A stretch of DNA of 64,000 nucleotides from Megasphaera paucivorans (GCF_900103535.1 NZ_FNHQ01000015.1:1-64000); one strand, 5' to 3'. Positions 54,442 through 63,610 are shown, numbered from the stretch's first letter. Program-made: numbers and translations. Notes: generated by a model not told the origin, from the sequence alone.

Positions 54442-56123
54442 TTTTTAGATTCTCCTTCCTTTGACCACGGCGACTGTGTAAATTGTTTTTTACGCTTGAC
54501 GGAAGCCGGCGTCCCCCACGGAGAAGTTGTCACCGGTTTTGTTTTTACAGATTCGCTGCGTTTTTTTGTTTGTTTCATCTTATTTTCTTTCGCTTCTTTT
54601 TTTATTTCTGCAAATATCTTTTTATCAGGCAGCGGAATTTGATCGGGTCCATGAAAAACAGGTGCCACAAAGGTAGATACTGCCGGTTCTTTGGGTGATA
54701 CGGTTTCTGTATGAGGCAGTGCTGCCGATTCGCGGTTCACCGCATCCGTCATCCAGCCGGGTAGTGCCTCCTGCTGTTCTGTGATATCGGCAGCATTACT
54801 TTTATAGGGTGAATCAACAGGATGATTTCTTCTCTTTTTATTGATTCCTTGCCGAACGGATGTGACCGTATGATCTTTTTTAGCATGTCTTTTCTGACGA
54901 GCTTGTTGAAAAAATGATACTTTCTTTTTGCGAAAAAAGCGTTGCAGCTGCCACCCAGCTGCACAAATAACAATAAAGGAAATAACCATGGCAAACGGGG
55001 ATACATGACTTCCCATCAACACAGCGGCACCTATAAAGATAAATATGGTCAGTCCCCACCGCAAATGATGGGCTTTGCCAAAGCGGACACCTTGAAATAC
55101 TTCAAACATGCCCAAAAAGAAAATATAAATCGAAGAAACAAAAATAGGCACGGAAAAAGCAATGCCGTTTCGTATTAAAACAGTTTCTGCTCCTATCAAT
55201 AGAGGAATCAGAGCATATAAAGCCGGCGACCAAAGCTTTCTTTTTAACGCTTTCCCATATATAGCTGCACCAAAAAACAGTAATAAAACTGTAACAGCTA
55301 TATTCATCCATTGAAATCCCGCCACACGAATAACACTGTCCCAGGCTGCCGGCAGGCAAGAAACAAGCAGGGCCCCGACAGCAGCCAGACGCCCCAGCCA
55401 GCGGAATGGAACTCCCCATGCTTTGCGACTATCAATTGCGTACCCCATCAGCAAAACAACTCCGGCCAGTGCAGAAAAAAGCAAAAACGGAATATACGGT
55501 GCCTCTCCGGCGGCAATGCCAAAGGCAAGGAACACTGCGATCGTACCTGCCCACGAGAATATTGCTAACCGTACTTCATCGTGATGATCTCGAAGCAGCA
55601 TATAAAAAGGTCCGGCTAAGGCCAGCAAAATCCACATCATGACGCAGCCGCCGGGAGAATAAGAAACTCCCGTCATAAAGGCCCAATACAATACAACACC
55701 GGCATACGCGATAATCGAAGCCGCCGAGCGCAGCAAATACGCGCCTGGCAAAATAAGCACCGCACAGACCCACATATAAAAATAAGAACTGCTGCCAGTA
55801 TAAAAGGTCGTTTCCAATAACGTCACAGAAATAAATACGGCTGCACAATGAACCAATGCCACTCCTTCGCCTATCCAAGTACCCTGGCGCTCTTGAAACA
55901 TAGCCATCCCTACGCCTACTTGTGATATAAATAAAATCACCAGTGCAATGGTCATTTTCGCCCATATCGGTATGTGATACCATGTAAATGCCGCTCCCCA
56001 AATACCGGCTATGCCAGCCACAGATATACCTATAACGGCAAGTAGCATATACAGCGAAAAAAAACGTATCCGGCCTTGTGTGTCCGCTATTTCAAATTTA
56101 TTTTTTTTATTATCAGCTGCCAT
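54438..56123 (-). CDS. DUF2157-like multi-spanning membrane protein
   Basis: A 561-residue protein with about 14 hydrophobic segments from residue 20 to 400, then a long charged, Pro/Lys-rich cytoplasmic tail of about 150 residues ending in repeated SPWG/SPWS motifs (TTSPWGTPASVKRK, TQSPWSKEGESKK). The membrane half resembles DUF2157/DUF4401 proteins. The tail is unusual and could be a scaffold. ATG 56123 with GGGAGG upstream is used. It leads a three-gene unit with the next two genes. Confidence 0.72.
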   Translation of the reverse strand: MAADNKKNKFEIADTQGRIRFFSLYMLLAVIGISVAGIAGIWGAAFTWYHIPIWAKMTIALVILFISQVGVGMAMFQERQGTWIGEGVALVHCAAVFISVTLLETTFYTGSSSYFYMWVCAVLILPGAYLLRSAASIIAYAGVVLYWAFMTGVSYSPGGCVMMWILLALAGPFYMLLRDHHDEVRLAIFSWAGTIAVFLAFGIAAGEAPYIPFLLFSALAGVVLLMGYAIDSRKAWGVPFRWLGRLAAVGALLVSCLPAAWDSVIRVAGFQWMNIAVTVLLLFFGAAIYGKALKRKLWSPALYALIPLLIGAETVLIRNGIAFSVPIFVSSIYIFFLGMFEVFQGVRFGKAHHLRWGLTIFIFIGAAVLMGSHVSPFAMVISFIVICAAGWQLQRFFRKKKVSFFQQARQKRHAKKDHTVTSVRQGINKKRRNHPVDSPYKSNAADITEQQEALPGWMTDAVNRESAALPHTETVSPKEPAVSTFVAPVFHGPDQIPLPDKKIFAEIKKEAKENKMKQTKKRSESVKTKPVTTSPWGTPASVKRKKQFTQSPWSKEGESKK

Positions 56124-56388
56124 CTTTATATTGCCTCCCGGGCAAAATCTCATTACTTAAGATTTTATATACCAATTAGTATCGTTTTTCTTATTCATTT
56201 CTATCTATCATAGTATATCATAAAATTTACGTTTGCCATATTCTTCACTACCTATATATTCTATTAAATCCATCTTCCGAACCAGGGTAATTGTCTTTTT
56301 TTTTAGAAAGCGGAGAATGTTTTATCTATTTTTAATTTATCGTGTATTTTAATTTCTTTTCTATCCGCTCTGCGCGATATACCAATAC
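56124..56388. other. Intergenic region upstream of the DUF2157-like gene
   Basis: AT-rich, with no gene or repeat recognised. It must hold the leftward promoter of the three-gene membrane cluster, but no clear -35/-10 pair was seen. Confidence 0.4.
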
Positions 56389-56427
56389 AAAAAAAGCCTT
56401 GTTTTCCTATAACGGAAACAAGGCTTT
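56389..56427 (-). terminator. uspA terminator
   Basis: On the minus strand the stem AGCCTTGTTTCC/GGAAAACAAGGCT is followed by TTTTTTT, about 15 bases after the uspA stop. Confidence 0.85.
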
Positions 56428-56442
56428 CAGTACTCACATGAA

Positions 56443-56889
56443 TTATTTTACAATTAATGCCGGGCATACAGAATGAGTAACTACATAACTGCTTACGCTG
56501 CCCATAAATAATCCTTTGAGGGGTCCCAAACCACGGCTGCCCATAACAATAAGATCGGCATTATATTTTTTAGCCACCGATAAGATTGCCGGTCCTGGGG
56601 ATCCTACTTCAAACACACTTTTAACGCTAACTTCCTGGGGAATCGCTTTTGCAAAGTCATCCAGAACCTTCTTTCCATCTTCTTCCATATCCAAGGCAAC
56701 TTGTTCTGTTACATATCCGTTGGCATTAGGAATTTGGTCAAAGTTGGAAATAACAGATACGATGTTTGCCACATAGACCAATGTAATCGTAGCACCTACA
56801 GCCGATGCGATGATAACCGCATGTTCCAGTGCACGCTTGGAATTTACAGACCCATCTGTAGGAACAATAATATTTTGGTACTTTTTCAT
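56443..56889 (-). CDS. UspA-family universal stress protein
   Basis: A 148-residue alpha/beta protein with the ATP-binding signature MGSRGLGPLKGLFMGSVSSYVV near residues 112-133 and the N-terminal IIVPTDGSVNSKRAL. ATP-binding type (UspFG/MJ0577-like). It is monocistronic: a palindrome lies upstream (56923-56964) and a terminator downstream. ATG 56889 follows AGGAGGG. Confidence 0.92.
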   Translation of the reverse strand: MKKYQNIIVPTDGSVNSKRALEHAVIIASAVGATITLVYVANIVSVISNFDQIPNANGYVTEQVALDMEEDGKKVLDDFAKAIPQEVSVKSVFEVGSPGPAILSVAKKYNADLIVMGSRGLGPLKGLFMGSVSSYVVTHSVCPALIVK

Positions 56890-56922
56890 AATAATCCCTC
56901 CTGTCTTCCTCAATCACCTATT

Positions 56923-56964
56923 TACTAGTTATATTCTCTACTGAGTAATATAATTCCTGCTAGT
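56923..56964. repeat. 42-bp imperfect palindrome upstream of uspA
   Basis: TACTAG-TTATATT (56923-56935) is mirrored by AATATAA (56947-56953) and CTAGTA (56959-56964). It has no T-run and lies 34 bases before the uspA start, so it may be an operator. Confidence 0.45.
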
Positions 56965-56984
56965 ACAAAAAAAATATACAAAAT

Positions 56985-59147
56985 TTATTTTTCAAGCACT
57001 ACTTGCGTAAAAGCCCTCTTCGTCGTTTCTCCCATTTCCTGTTCAAAGTACACCCCGTGAATTTCCGGCTCAAACCCCGGAAAGCGGTTGATGGCCTCCT
57101 GCCAATATCGAAAATACCGTTGTGCCGTCTCGCTCCAGCGTTCTCCCGGTGCAACACAAATGATTCCGGGTGGATACGGTATGGCTCCTTCTGCAGCAAT
57201 ACGGCCCAACGCGTTTTCCAGTGGTATTAATTCTGTTTCATTGCCTACCAGTTGCCAATTTGCTTCTTGAGGATTCATGGCATATACAGGAAGCTTGGCA
57301 CTGCGGAATAAATTTTTCTGAACACAATTTATCTGCCACTGTTTAGAAAAATCATGCATTTCCTGACAAAGCTGCCGAATCGTATATTGTCCGTACCGTT
57401 CCCGATATTGCCGAACCAATCCAGGTAATACCGCTTTAAGCGGCATATCCATTCGTACATATCGTTCAAACCGTTTTAATAACGTAATCATGGTATTCAT
57501 CTTGCTGGCAGAATCCGCCGGTGTAAGCAAAAACAAAATGGAGTATAAATCACTTTTCTCCGGCGTAAAGCCATTTTCTATGCAAAACCGGGAGACTATG
57601 CCAGCGGGAATTCCGAAGTCTTCATACTCCCATGAAGATTCTTTAATTCCCGGCGTATACAGCAAAATCTTGCAGGGATCGACAAAATACTGATTGTCAC
57701 CATACTGATCAAACGAATGCCAGCTTGCCCCTTTTCGGAAACGAAAATATTCAATATCACCGGCCATTTTCTCAGTATCCCCCTCCTGCCATGGTTTACC
57801 GTGCACCACCGGCGGCACAAAGGGGTGGATCATCGTACATTCACGAAAGATATCTTTGCGAACTTCAATCCCCAGCTTGACTGCATCCAGCCAAATACGT
57901 TTTCCTGCCGGTCCTTCATGAATTTTGGCATTCACATCAAGAGAAGCAAACAAGGGATAAAATGGACTGGTCGAAGCATGTATCATAAATGCATTGTTAA
58001 ATCGTTTATGGGGACAGTATCGTTTTTGTCCTTGCAGATGACTATCCTTTTTATGTATTTGAGAGGCTTGTGAAAAACCACAAAGCTGCTTATGCACAGA
58101 TTGTGTAACCATAATTCCCGGATCATCCGGGCCTAAATTCAATAGGAGCGGACTGCATTCTTTCATCATCGGTATGAACTGTTCATATCCTACCCATGCA
58201 GAATCAAATAAGATATAGTCACAAAGCGCCCCTATCCGATCTACGATCTGACGAGCATTATAGATAGTTCCGTCGTAGGTCCCCAGCTGGATCACAGCCA
58301 ATCGGAACGGACGCTTTTCATCAGCCCGCCGCGGATCTCTTTGCCGAATCAGCGAACGAATGTATTCTTCTTCCAAACAATGATCATCAATGCCGCCGAT
58401 AAATCCGTATGGATTTCTCCCGGTTTCCAGATATATAGGAGTCGCTCCGGCCATAATAAGCGCACCGTAATATACGGATTTATGATTATTGCGGTCGAAA
58501 AGCACCAAGTCACCGGGACGCAAAAGCGCAGTTGCTACAATTTCATTAGAAGTGGATGTTCCGTTCAGTACAAAATATGTCTTATCCGCATTAAAAACAC
58601 GGGCCGCATGCTGCTGTGCTTCAAAAGGGACGCCCTCGTGAATCAGCAGATCGCCCATCCGGACATCAGAGCTGCTCATATCTGCCCTGAAGATATTTTC
58701 ACCAAAATATTCATAAAAATAACGGCCGGCTGGTGTTCGGCAAAAAAAAGAGCCCGCTTGATGCCCGGGTGTCGCCATAGACAGGCTGCGATCATCCACA
58801 TACTTTGCCATTTCTCCGAAAAATGGCGGTAATACGGTGTTTTCGTAACTTGCCGCCGCACGTTCCAGTTCTTTGCTCAACGCAATCTTATCAAAGGAAT
58901 CATCGAGACAGACCTCATATACCCCTTCACTCTTTTCTATCGCTGCCATATCCGTTACTAATACAAAAACAGGAATTCCGAAGCAAGTAGCTTTTATTTT
59001 ATCGATATAGGCTTTGTCCTGCTGCATCAGAACAACCGCTGCTGTATCTGTAAAATTGGTTTCCGCTACTTTCACTATTTTGCGTCTGCCAAAAACATCA
59101 AAGTACGCAGCGGCAGCATCGGTATATGCTATCTTCAAATGCTTCAC
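56985..59147 (-). CDS. PLP-dependent Orn/Lys/Arg decarboxylase (fold I)
   Basis: A 720-residue enzyme that decarboxylates ornithine, lysine or arginine to a polyamine precursor. It has an N-terminal wing domain and then the aminotransferase-fold core: MATPGHQAGSFF, LNGTSTSNEIV, FDRNNHKSVYYGA, FDSAWVGYEQF and the PLP lysine in QSVHKQ. Length and the ATPGHQ opening fit the SpeF/CadA/AdiA group. Ornithine is a plausible substrate because spermidine synthase is nearby, but lysine cannot be excluded. GTG 59147 with GAGGGG upstream is preferred over the longer frame from 59210. Confidence 0.88.
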   Translation of the reverse strand: MKHLKIAYTDAAAAYFDVFGRRKIVKVAETNFTDTAAVVLMQQDKAYIDKIKATCFGIPVFVLVTDMAAIEKSEGVYEVCLDDSFDKIALSKELERAAASYENTVLPPFFGEMAKYVDDRSLSMATPGHQAGSFFCRTPAGRYFYEYFGENIFRADMSSSDVRMGDLLIHEGVPFEAQQHAARVFNADKTYFVLNGTSTSNEIVATALLRPGDLVLFDRNNHKSVYYGALIMAGATPIYLETGRNPYGFIGGIDDHCLEEEYIRSLIRQRDPRRADEKRPFRLAVIQLGTYDGTIYNARQIVDRIGALCDYILFDSAWVGYEQFIPMMKECSPLLLNLGPDDPGIMVTQSVHKQLCGFSQASQIHKKDSHLQGQKRYCPHKRFNNAFMIHASTSPFYPLFASLDVNAKIHEGPAGKRIWLDAVKLGIEVRKDIFRECTMIHPFVPPVVHGKPWQEGDTEKMAGDIEYFRFRKGASWHSFDQYGDNQYFVDPCKILLYTPGIKESSWEYEDFGIPAGIVSRFCIENGFTPEKSDLYSILFLLTPADSASKMNTMITLLKRFERYVRMDMPLKAVLPGLVRQYRERYGQYTIRQLCQEMHDFSKQWQINCVQKNLFRSAKLPVYAMNPQEANWQLVGNETELIPLENALGRIAAEGAIPYPPGIICVAPGERWSETAQRYFRYWQEAINRFPGFEPEIHGVYFEQEMGETTKRAFTQVVLEK

Positions 59148-59248
59148 GCCATTTCCCCCTCTAATATATTTCGTCAATTCTGTTTTTAAAACACTATTAT
59201 TGTAGTACATATATCCAAGAAAAGAAACAATAATTCAAAAACAATACA

Positions 59249-59290
59249 AAAAAAATCTGCAGTCTATATAAACCGAGCTGCAGATTTTTC
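59249..59290 (-). terminator. Terminator of the ArsB/NhaD-type transporter gene
   Basis: On the minus strand the perfect 9-bp stem AAATCTGCAG..CTGCAGATTT is followed by a run of eight T. Confidence 0.85.
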
Positions 59291-59357
59291 CATATGTCAA
59301 AAAATAACCGGTCACGTTTTTTCCCATCCTGCATCCTAAGCTTTCTATTGCCATTTT

Positions 59358-60632
59358 TCAAAACATAAAATAACGCACCATGACATACAGATGGGCTATT
59401 GCTACCGACAACACCGTCAACGGAAATCCTACTTTCATATATTTTAAAAAACTAATAGAATAGCCTTCCTTCTCTGCCATGGCTACAATAAGCAGATTCG
59501 GTGAAGCTCCGATAATAGTTCCATTGCCGCCGAAGCAAGCTCCCAAGGCCAGCGACCACCACAAAAAATCCGTCTGGCTACCCATGATCTGCTGCATGTG
59601 TGAAATCAAAGGGATCATCGTTGCCGTAAAAGGAATGTTATCTACAAATGCCGAAGCCATGGCTGCCAGCCAGATAAGTAATCCGGAAGAAAGAAATAAA
59701 TCTCCGTCTGTCAATGTCAGCACATGCTGTGCCAGTGCACTAATCACGCCTGCCTCTTCAATTCCTCCCACTAAAATAAATAATCCAAGAAAGAAAAATA
59801 ATGTTTCCCAATGAATAAAAGACATCGCTTTTTTTACATCGGTTTTCGTTATAATAAGCAGCACCGTAGCACCGGCCATAGCGATGGCCGCTGATTCCAG
59901 CCCCAGGTGATGATGAAAAATAAAACCGAGAATAGTCAGCGTCATCACAACAGCCGATTGCTTCAACAGGCGCATATCCTTGATTTCGCTGCCAGGATGC
60001 AGCGCCTGCAAGCTTCGCGGCGACATGGGCCGCTTAACGTTCAACTCATTTCTATACATATATATAAGGATGGGAACAATACTCACCATAGTCAAAACAA
60101 CACAAGGCGCCAAATTATAAAAAAAAGCATTGAAAGAGAGTCCCGTTGCACTGCCGATCATTACATTCGGCGGATTACCGACCATCAGTGCCGTACCGCC
60201 AATATTAGAAATTAAAATACCCATGATCAAAAACGGATACGGTTCTATTTCAAGCCGGCGGGCCAGCGAAATGCACATAGGCGCCAACAGCAACACCGCT
60301 GTAACTGCATCAAACAACGAGGAAGTTACGGCCGTAATAACTGACAGCAGGGCTAATAAGATTTTTGGGCGCCCTCGTGTTATCTTCACTGCCCAAATCG
60401 CCATTGCCTCAAATACGCCGCTTTGGCGGATAACTCCGATCATCGCCATCATTCCAGCTAATAATCCTAATGTATTAAAATCAATATAATGCCGGATTGC
60501 ATCCTCTTGTGTCACATATCCGGCAAAAATCATGACCATGCCTCCGGCAAGAGCTGCGTATGTACGAGGAATTTTCTCCGTCACAATCCCCAGATATGTT
60601 ATCATAAAAATAACGATAGCAAAATAAAACAT
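59358..60632 (-). CDS. ArsB/NhaD (IT) superfamily ion transporter
   Basis: A 424-residue transporter with 10-12 hydrophobic helices. The repeated hairpin motifs ISNIGGTALMVGNPPNVMIG and ACFGGNGTIIGASPNLLIV, each around a GNPPN/GASPN centre, are the mark of the ArsB/CitM/NhaD group. The opposed SAFVDNIPFTATM motif is also conserved. It may exchange Na+/H+ or move arsenite or organic anions. No arsenic genes lie nearby, so the substrate is left open. It is flanked by the decarboxylase and the tRNA cluster and has its own terminator. Confidence 0.86.
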   Translation of the reverse strand: MFYFAIVIFMITYLGIVTEKIPRTYAALAGGMVMIFAGYVTQEDAIRHYIDFNTLGLLAGMMAMIGVIRQSGVFEAMAIWAVKITRGRPKILLALLSVITAVTSSLFDAVTAVLLLAPMCISLARRLEIEPYPFLIMGILISNIGGTALMVGNPPNVMIGSATGLSFNAFFYNLAPCVVLTMVSIVPILIYMYRNELNVKRPMSPRSLQALHPGSEIKDMRLLKQSAVVMTLTILGFIFHHHLGLESAAIAMAGATVLLIITKTDVKKAMSFIHWETLFFFLGLFILVGGIEEAGVISALAQHVLTLTDGDLFLSSGLLIWLAAMASAFVDNIPFTATMIPLISHMQQIMGSQTDFLWWSLALGACFGGNGTIIGASPNLLIVAMAEKEGYSISFLKYMKVGFPLTVLSVAIAHLYVMVRYFMF

Positions 60633-60666
60633 TCTTTTCGCCCTCCTTACCCGGTAAAATCATTTT

Positions 60667-60702
60667 AAAAAAGCCTTTCGGAATACTATTCCGAAAGGCT
60701 TT
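60667..60702 (-). terminator. Terminator of the tRNA operon
   Basis: On the minus strand the stem AAGCCTTTCGGAATA/TATTCCGAAAGGCTT is followed by TTTT, just after the tRNA-Lys 3' end. Confidence 0.85.
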
Positions 60703-60706
60703 CCTT

Positions 60707-60782
60707 TGGTGATCCACCCGAGATTCGAACTCGGGACACCCTGATTAAAAGTCAGGTGCTCTACCGACTGAGCTAGTGGATC
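60707..60782 (-). tRNA. tRNA-Lys (anticodon TTT)
   Basis: The full cloverleaf folds with the 7-bp acceptor stem GATCCAC/GTGGATC, the anticodon loop CTTTTAA centred on TTT, a T-loop GTTCGAATC and an encoded CCA. It is the last of three tRNAs transcribed leftward and precedes a terminator. Confidence 0.95.
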
Positions 60783-60787
60783 ATGCT

Positions 60788-60862
60788 TGGCAGGGGTAGC
60801 TGGATTCGAACCAGCGCATAGCGGAGTCAAAGTCCGGTGCCTTACCACTTGGCTATACCCCT
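60788..60862 (-). tRNA. tRNA-Gln (anticodon TTG)
   Basis: The acceptor stem AGGGGTA/TACCCCT pairs fully, the anticodon loop is CTTTGAC, the T-arm is GCTGG-TTCGAAT-CCAGC and CCA is encoded. The outermost anticodon-stem pair (C27-C43) is a mismatch, the only irregularity. Confidence 0.95.
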
Positions 60863-60864
60863 AT

Positions 60865-60941
60865 TGGGGCGAGTATAGGGACTCGAACCCTAGCGTAACG
60901 GAGCCACAATCCGCCGTGTTAACCACTTCACCATACCCGCC
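60865..60941 (-). tRNA. tRNA-His (anticodon GTG)
   Basis: The acceptor stem GCGGGTA/TACTCGC is extended by the extra G-1 opposite C73, the identity element of tRNA-His. The anticodon loop contains GTG and CCA is encoded. It is the first of the three tRNA genes, with a short spacer (2 bases) to tRNA-Gln. Confidence 0.95.
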
Positions 60942-61137
60942 ATAATCATACGCTACCAATTTTTGCCTACCCGCAAGAACCGGTAACGTATAACATTTTA
61001 CCATTACTTAAAAATCTCGTCAATAGATAATTTAATAATTATTACATTTGAATATAAATAATCTTTCTGCAGCGTACTTTTTTATGTTATCCAGCCTATA
61101 TCCGGCCTATATTGCCCTTCCGTACATCCACTGTAAA

Positions 61138-61983
61138 TTATTTTTCTTCTCCATATAATAATTCTTTAACGAAATTCGGCAAAACAAACGCACTCCGCTG
61201 AATTCCTTCATTATAATACCGTGTTTTAAAGGTCTGCGCGCGATTCGGTTTCCAAGTCAATGGATCATATTTCTTGGATCCTATAGTAAAGCAATGCATT
61301 CCACTCGGATAGAGAGGAATAAACGTGGTATATAAACGAGTAATAGGGAATATTTCAGAAACAGATTTCCATATTTTCTGAATAAGAGGCTGGTGCATAA
61401 ACGGAGATTCTGTCTGTTGTACAAACAGACCATCCGGTTTTAACGCTTTATAGGTATTTTTATAAAACTCATAGGTAAATAGACCTTCTCCCGGGCCTAT
61501 GGGATCAGAGCAGTCTACAATAATGACATCATAATACGCTTCTGCCTGCGCCATAAAACCGATGCCATCTCCGACCTTTACAGTCAATTTAGGATTGTTT
61601 TCCAACATGGCCTTTGCTATTTCCGGAAAATATTTTTTGGAAAGTTCTATGACCTTACCATCAATATCCACCATTGTCACCTTTTCCACTTCCGGATGCC
61701 GGACAACTTCTCTGGCAGCTCCGCCATCACCGCCCCCGATAATTAATACGTTTTTAGGATTGGGATGAAGAAACAGCGGTATATGCGCAATCATTTCATG
61801 GTACATAAATTCATCTTTAATCGACGTCTGGAATACGCCGTCAAGGACAAGCATTCTGCCAAATTCCTTAGATTCGACAACTTCGATATCCTGAAACTCC
61901 GATTTTCCCTTATATAAAACTTCCGATACTTCGGCCGATAAATCAAGGTACGGGGATTGATGTTCTGTTACATATTGTTTCAT
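61138..61983 (-). CDS. speE: SpeE: spermidine synthase
   Basis: A 281-residue aminopropyltransferase that makes spermidine from putrescine and decarboxylated SAM. The SAM-site motif LIIGGGDGGAAREV, the acidic VDIDGKVIELS and the catalytic DCSDPIGPGEGLFT are all present. Length is normal. ATG 61983 follows GGAGG. The longer frame from 62001 starts before the ribosome-binding site. No speD is seen in the window. Confidence 0.94.
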   Translation of the reverse strand: MKQYVTEHQSPYLDLSAEVSEVLYKGKSEFQDIEVVESKEFGRMLVLDGVFQTSIKDEFMYHEMIAHIPLFLHPNPKNVLIIGGGDGGAAREVVRHPEVEKVTMVDIDGKVIELSKKYFPEIAKAMLENNPKLTVKVGDGIGFMAQAEAYYDVIIVDCSDPIGPGEGLFTYEFYKNTYKALKPDGLFVQQTESPFMHQPLIQKIWKSVSEIFPITRLYTTFIPLYPSGMHCFTIGSKKYDPLTWKPNRAQTFKTRYYNEGIQRSAFVLPNFVKELLYGEEK

Positions 61984-62052
61984 GTATGGGTCCTCCTGCA
62001 TTACTTATATATAATTTTTAAATACGTCGTGTATAGTGTACCACATTACTCA

Positions 62053-62089
62053 TAAAAAAAACATCCCCCATACCGTTCATGGGAGATGT
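62053..62089 (-). terminator. Terminator of the purine permease gene
   Basis: On the minus strand ACATCTCCCA..TGGGGGATGT pairs with one G-T, followed by a run of eight T, 15 bases after the stop. Confidence 0.85.
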
Positions 62090-62103
62090 CTGCAAATAAA
62101 GAA

Positions 62104-63474
62104 TCAGTTAAGAAAAACATATCTGGCTATAACAACTGCGGCTAAAACGTACATGATCCAGTGCAGTTCCTTCCCTCTGCCCGTAAGAATCTTCAACAGA
62201 GGATACAAGATAAGACCGGCTGATACGCCATTGGCAATATTATAAGTAAACGGCATAAGAACAATGACCATAAACGCCGGAAACCCTTCCGTAAAATCAG
62301 AGAAGTCGATCGTATGTATTTGTTCCATCATAAAAACGCCCACAATAACCAGAATAGGAGATGTCGCTGCTTCAGGAATCAACATCATAAAAGGAGAAAA
62401 GAACAGAGACAGCAGGAAACAGATGCCACACGTTACGGCAGTTAAGCCAGTCCGTCCGCCTGCTCCAACACCCGCGGCACTTTCTACAAATGCCGTTACC
62501 GTACTGGTCCCGAGCAAGGCACCGATACTAACACCACACGCGTCTGTAAAAAATGCACGGCTCAAGCCGGGGAATTTACCGGATTCCGGATCCAGAATGC
62601 CAGCCTTCGTCGCCGTTCCTATCATAGTTCCCATCGAATCAAATAATTCAACAAAAGTAAAAGTAAAAATAATCGTTACCAATCCCATGTTAAACGCATC
62701 GCCAATATTTAATTGAAAAAATGCGGCACGGCTGAAATCAGGGATTGCCATGAGAGAAAAATTATCCGGGAGATGACAAATTCCCGTTACATACCCCACT
62801 AAAGAAGTCCCAAAAATGCCAATAAGCATTGACCCGGGAATTTTACGGGCAATAAGCAGCGCAGTAAATACGAGTCCAAACAATGCAAGCAGGTGTTCCG
62901 GATTATTTAATGTACCTAATTCCAGAATCGTTTCCTCCGCTCCGGGAACAAAATTTCCATGCGTCATTCCCACTTGTTCCAAAGAACCTGGCGTAAGAGA
63001 TAAGCGAATCGCCATCAATCCTGATAATTTCAAGCCAATAATTGTAATAAACAGGCCAATACCGACAGTAATCGCATTTTTCATGGAAGTTGGAATGCCT
63101 TCTACGATCATCTGCCGAACGCTGGTCACCGTCAAAATCAAAAATACAACACCGGAAATAAATACTGCGCCCAACGCCGTCTGCCAAGGAATGCCCATAC
63201 CAATAACAACTGTAAACGAATAAAATGCCAGCATGCCAACGCCAGGAGCCAAACAAATAGGATAGTTAACAAATACCCCCATAGCAATCGTGACCAACCC
63301 GCCAGCCAAAGCGGTCGCAATAAGTACTGCATCTTTGTCCATGCCGCCGAGGCTAAGCAGAGATGGTGCCAGAAACAAAATATAGGCCATCGTCATAAAC
63401 GTTGTCAATCCAGCCAATATTTCGGTCCTGACTGTCGTTTTTCGTTCGCTTAGGGCAAACAATTTTTCTAACAT
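62104..63474 (-). CDS. NCS2-family purine permease (AzgA-like)
   Basis: A 456-residue transporter with about 12-14 helices. The N-terminal LFALSERKTTVRTEILAGLTTFMTMAYILF and the central LFDSMGTMIGTATKAG..GKFPGLSRAFFTDA..GALLGTSTVTAFVESAAGV are the diagnostic AzgA/PbuG segments for adenine, guanine or hypoxanthine uptake by proton symport. The gene is monocistronic. The roughly 100-base leader is structured and may control expression. GAGGAGGAG precedes the ATG. Confidence 0.93.
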   Translation of the reverse strand: MLEKLFALSERKTTVRTEILAGLTTFMTMAYILFLAPSLLSLGGMDKDAVLIATALAGGLVTIAMGVFVNYPICLAPGVGMLAFYSFTVVIGMGIPWQTALGAVFISGVVFLILTVTSVRQMIVEGIPTSMKNAITVGIGLFITIIGLKLSGLMAIRLSLTPGSLEQVGMTHGNFVPGAEETILELGTLNNPEHLLALFGLVFTALLIARKIPGSMLIGIFGTSLVGYVTGICHLPDNFSLMAIPDFSRAAFFQLNIGDAFNMGLVTIIFTFTFVELFDSMGTMIGTATKAGILDPESGKFPGLSRAFFTDACGVSIGALLGTSTVTAFVESAAGVGAGGRTGLTAVTCGICFLLSLFFSPFMMLIPEAATSPILVIVGVFMMEQIHTIDFSDFTEGFPAFMVIVLMPFTYNIANGVSAGLILYPLLKILTGRGKELHWIMYVLAAVVIARYVFLN

Positions 63475-63575
63475 GACTTCTCCTCCTCATAGATAATTAA
63501 GAATTTTGTCTCTGCCTTTACATCAGGCAAAAAGACAATCCAAAACTCCATTTGCCTTTATATATGCAAATAGAT
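63475..63575 (-). promoter_or_regulatory. Structured 5' leader of the purine permease gene
   Basis: The leader of about 100 bases contains two hairpins, ATTTGC/GCAAAT and TGTC..TGCCT/AGGCA..GACA. A GGCAAA segment of the first can pair alternatively with the TTTGCC start of the second, giving two exclusive folds. It does not match the purine riboswitch consensus. It is a candidate for unknown RNA regulation. Confidence 0.4.
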
Positions 63576-63581
63576 ATTCTC

Positions 63582-63610
63582 ATTTTATGTTTTCACCTAT
63601 CAAAAGTCAA
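63582..63610 (-). promoter_or_regulatory. Promoter of the purine permease gene
   Basis: On the minus strand TTGACT (63605-63610) and TAAAAT (63582-63587) are 17 bases apart, predicting transcription from about 63575. Confidence 0.75.

Noticed and set aside
60788-60862. tRNA-Gln as a pseudogene because of a C27-C43 mismatch
   Set aside because: All other stems, the loops, the anticodon and the encoded CCA are intact; one terminal stem mismatch is tolerated.
63475-63600. Purine (guanine/adenine) riboswitch before the NCS2 gene
   Set aside because: The conserved loop and junction bases of the purine riboswitch consensus are not present, although the gene and leader length would fit.
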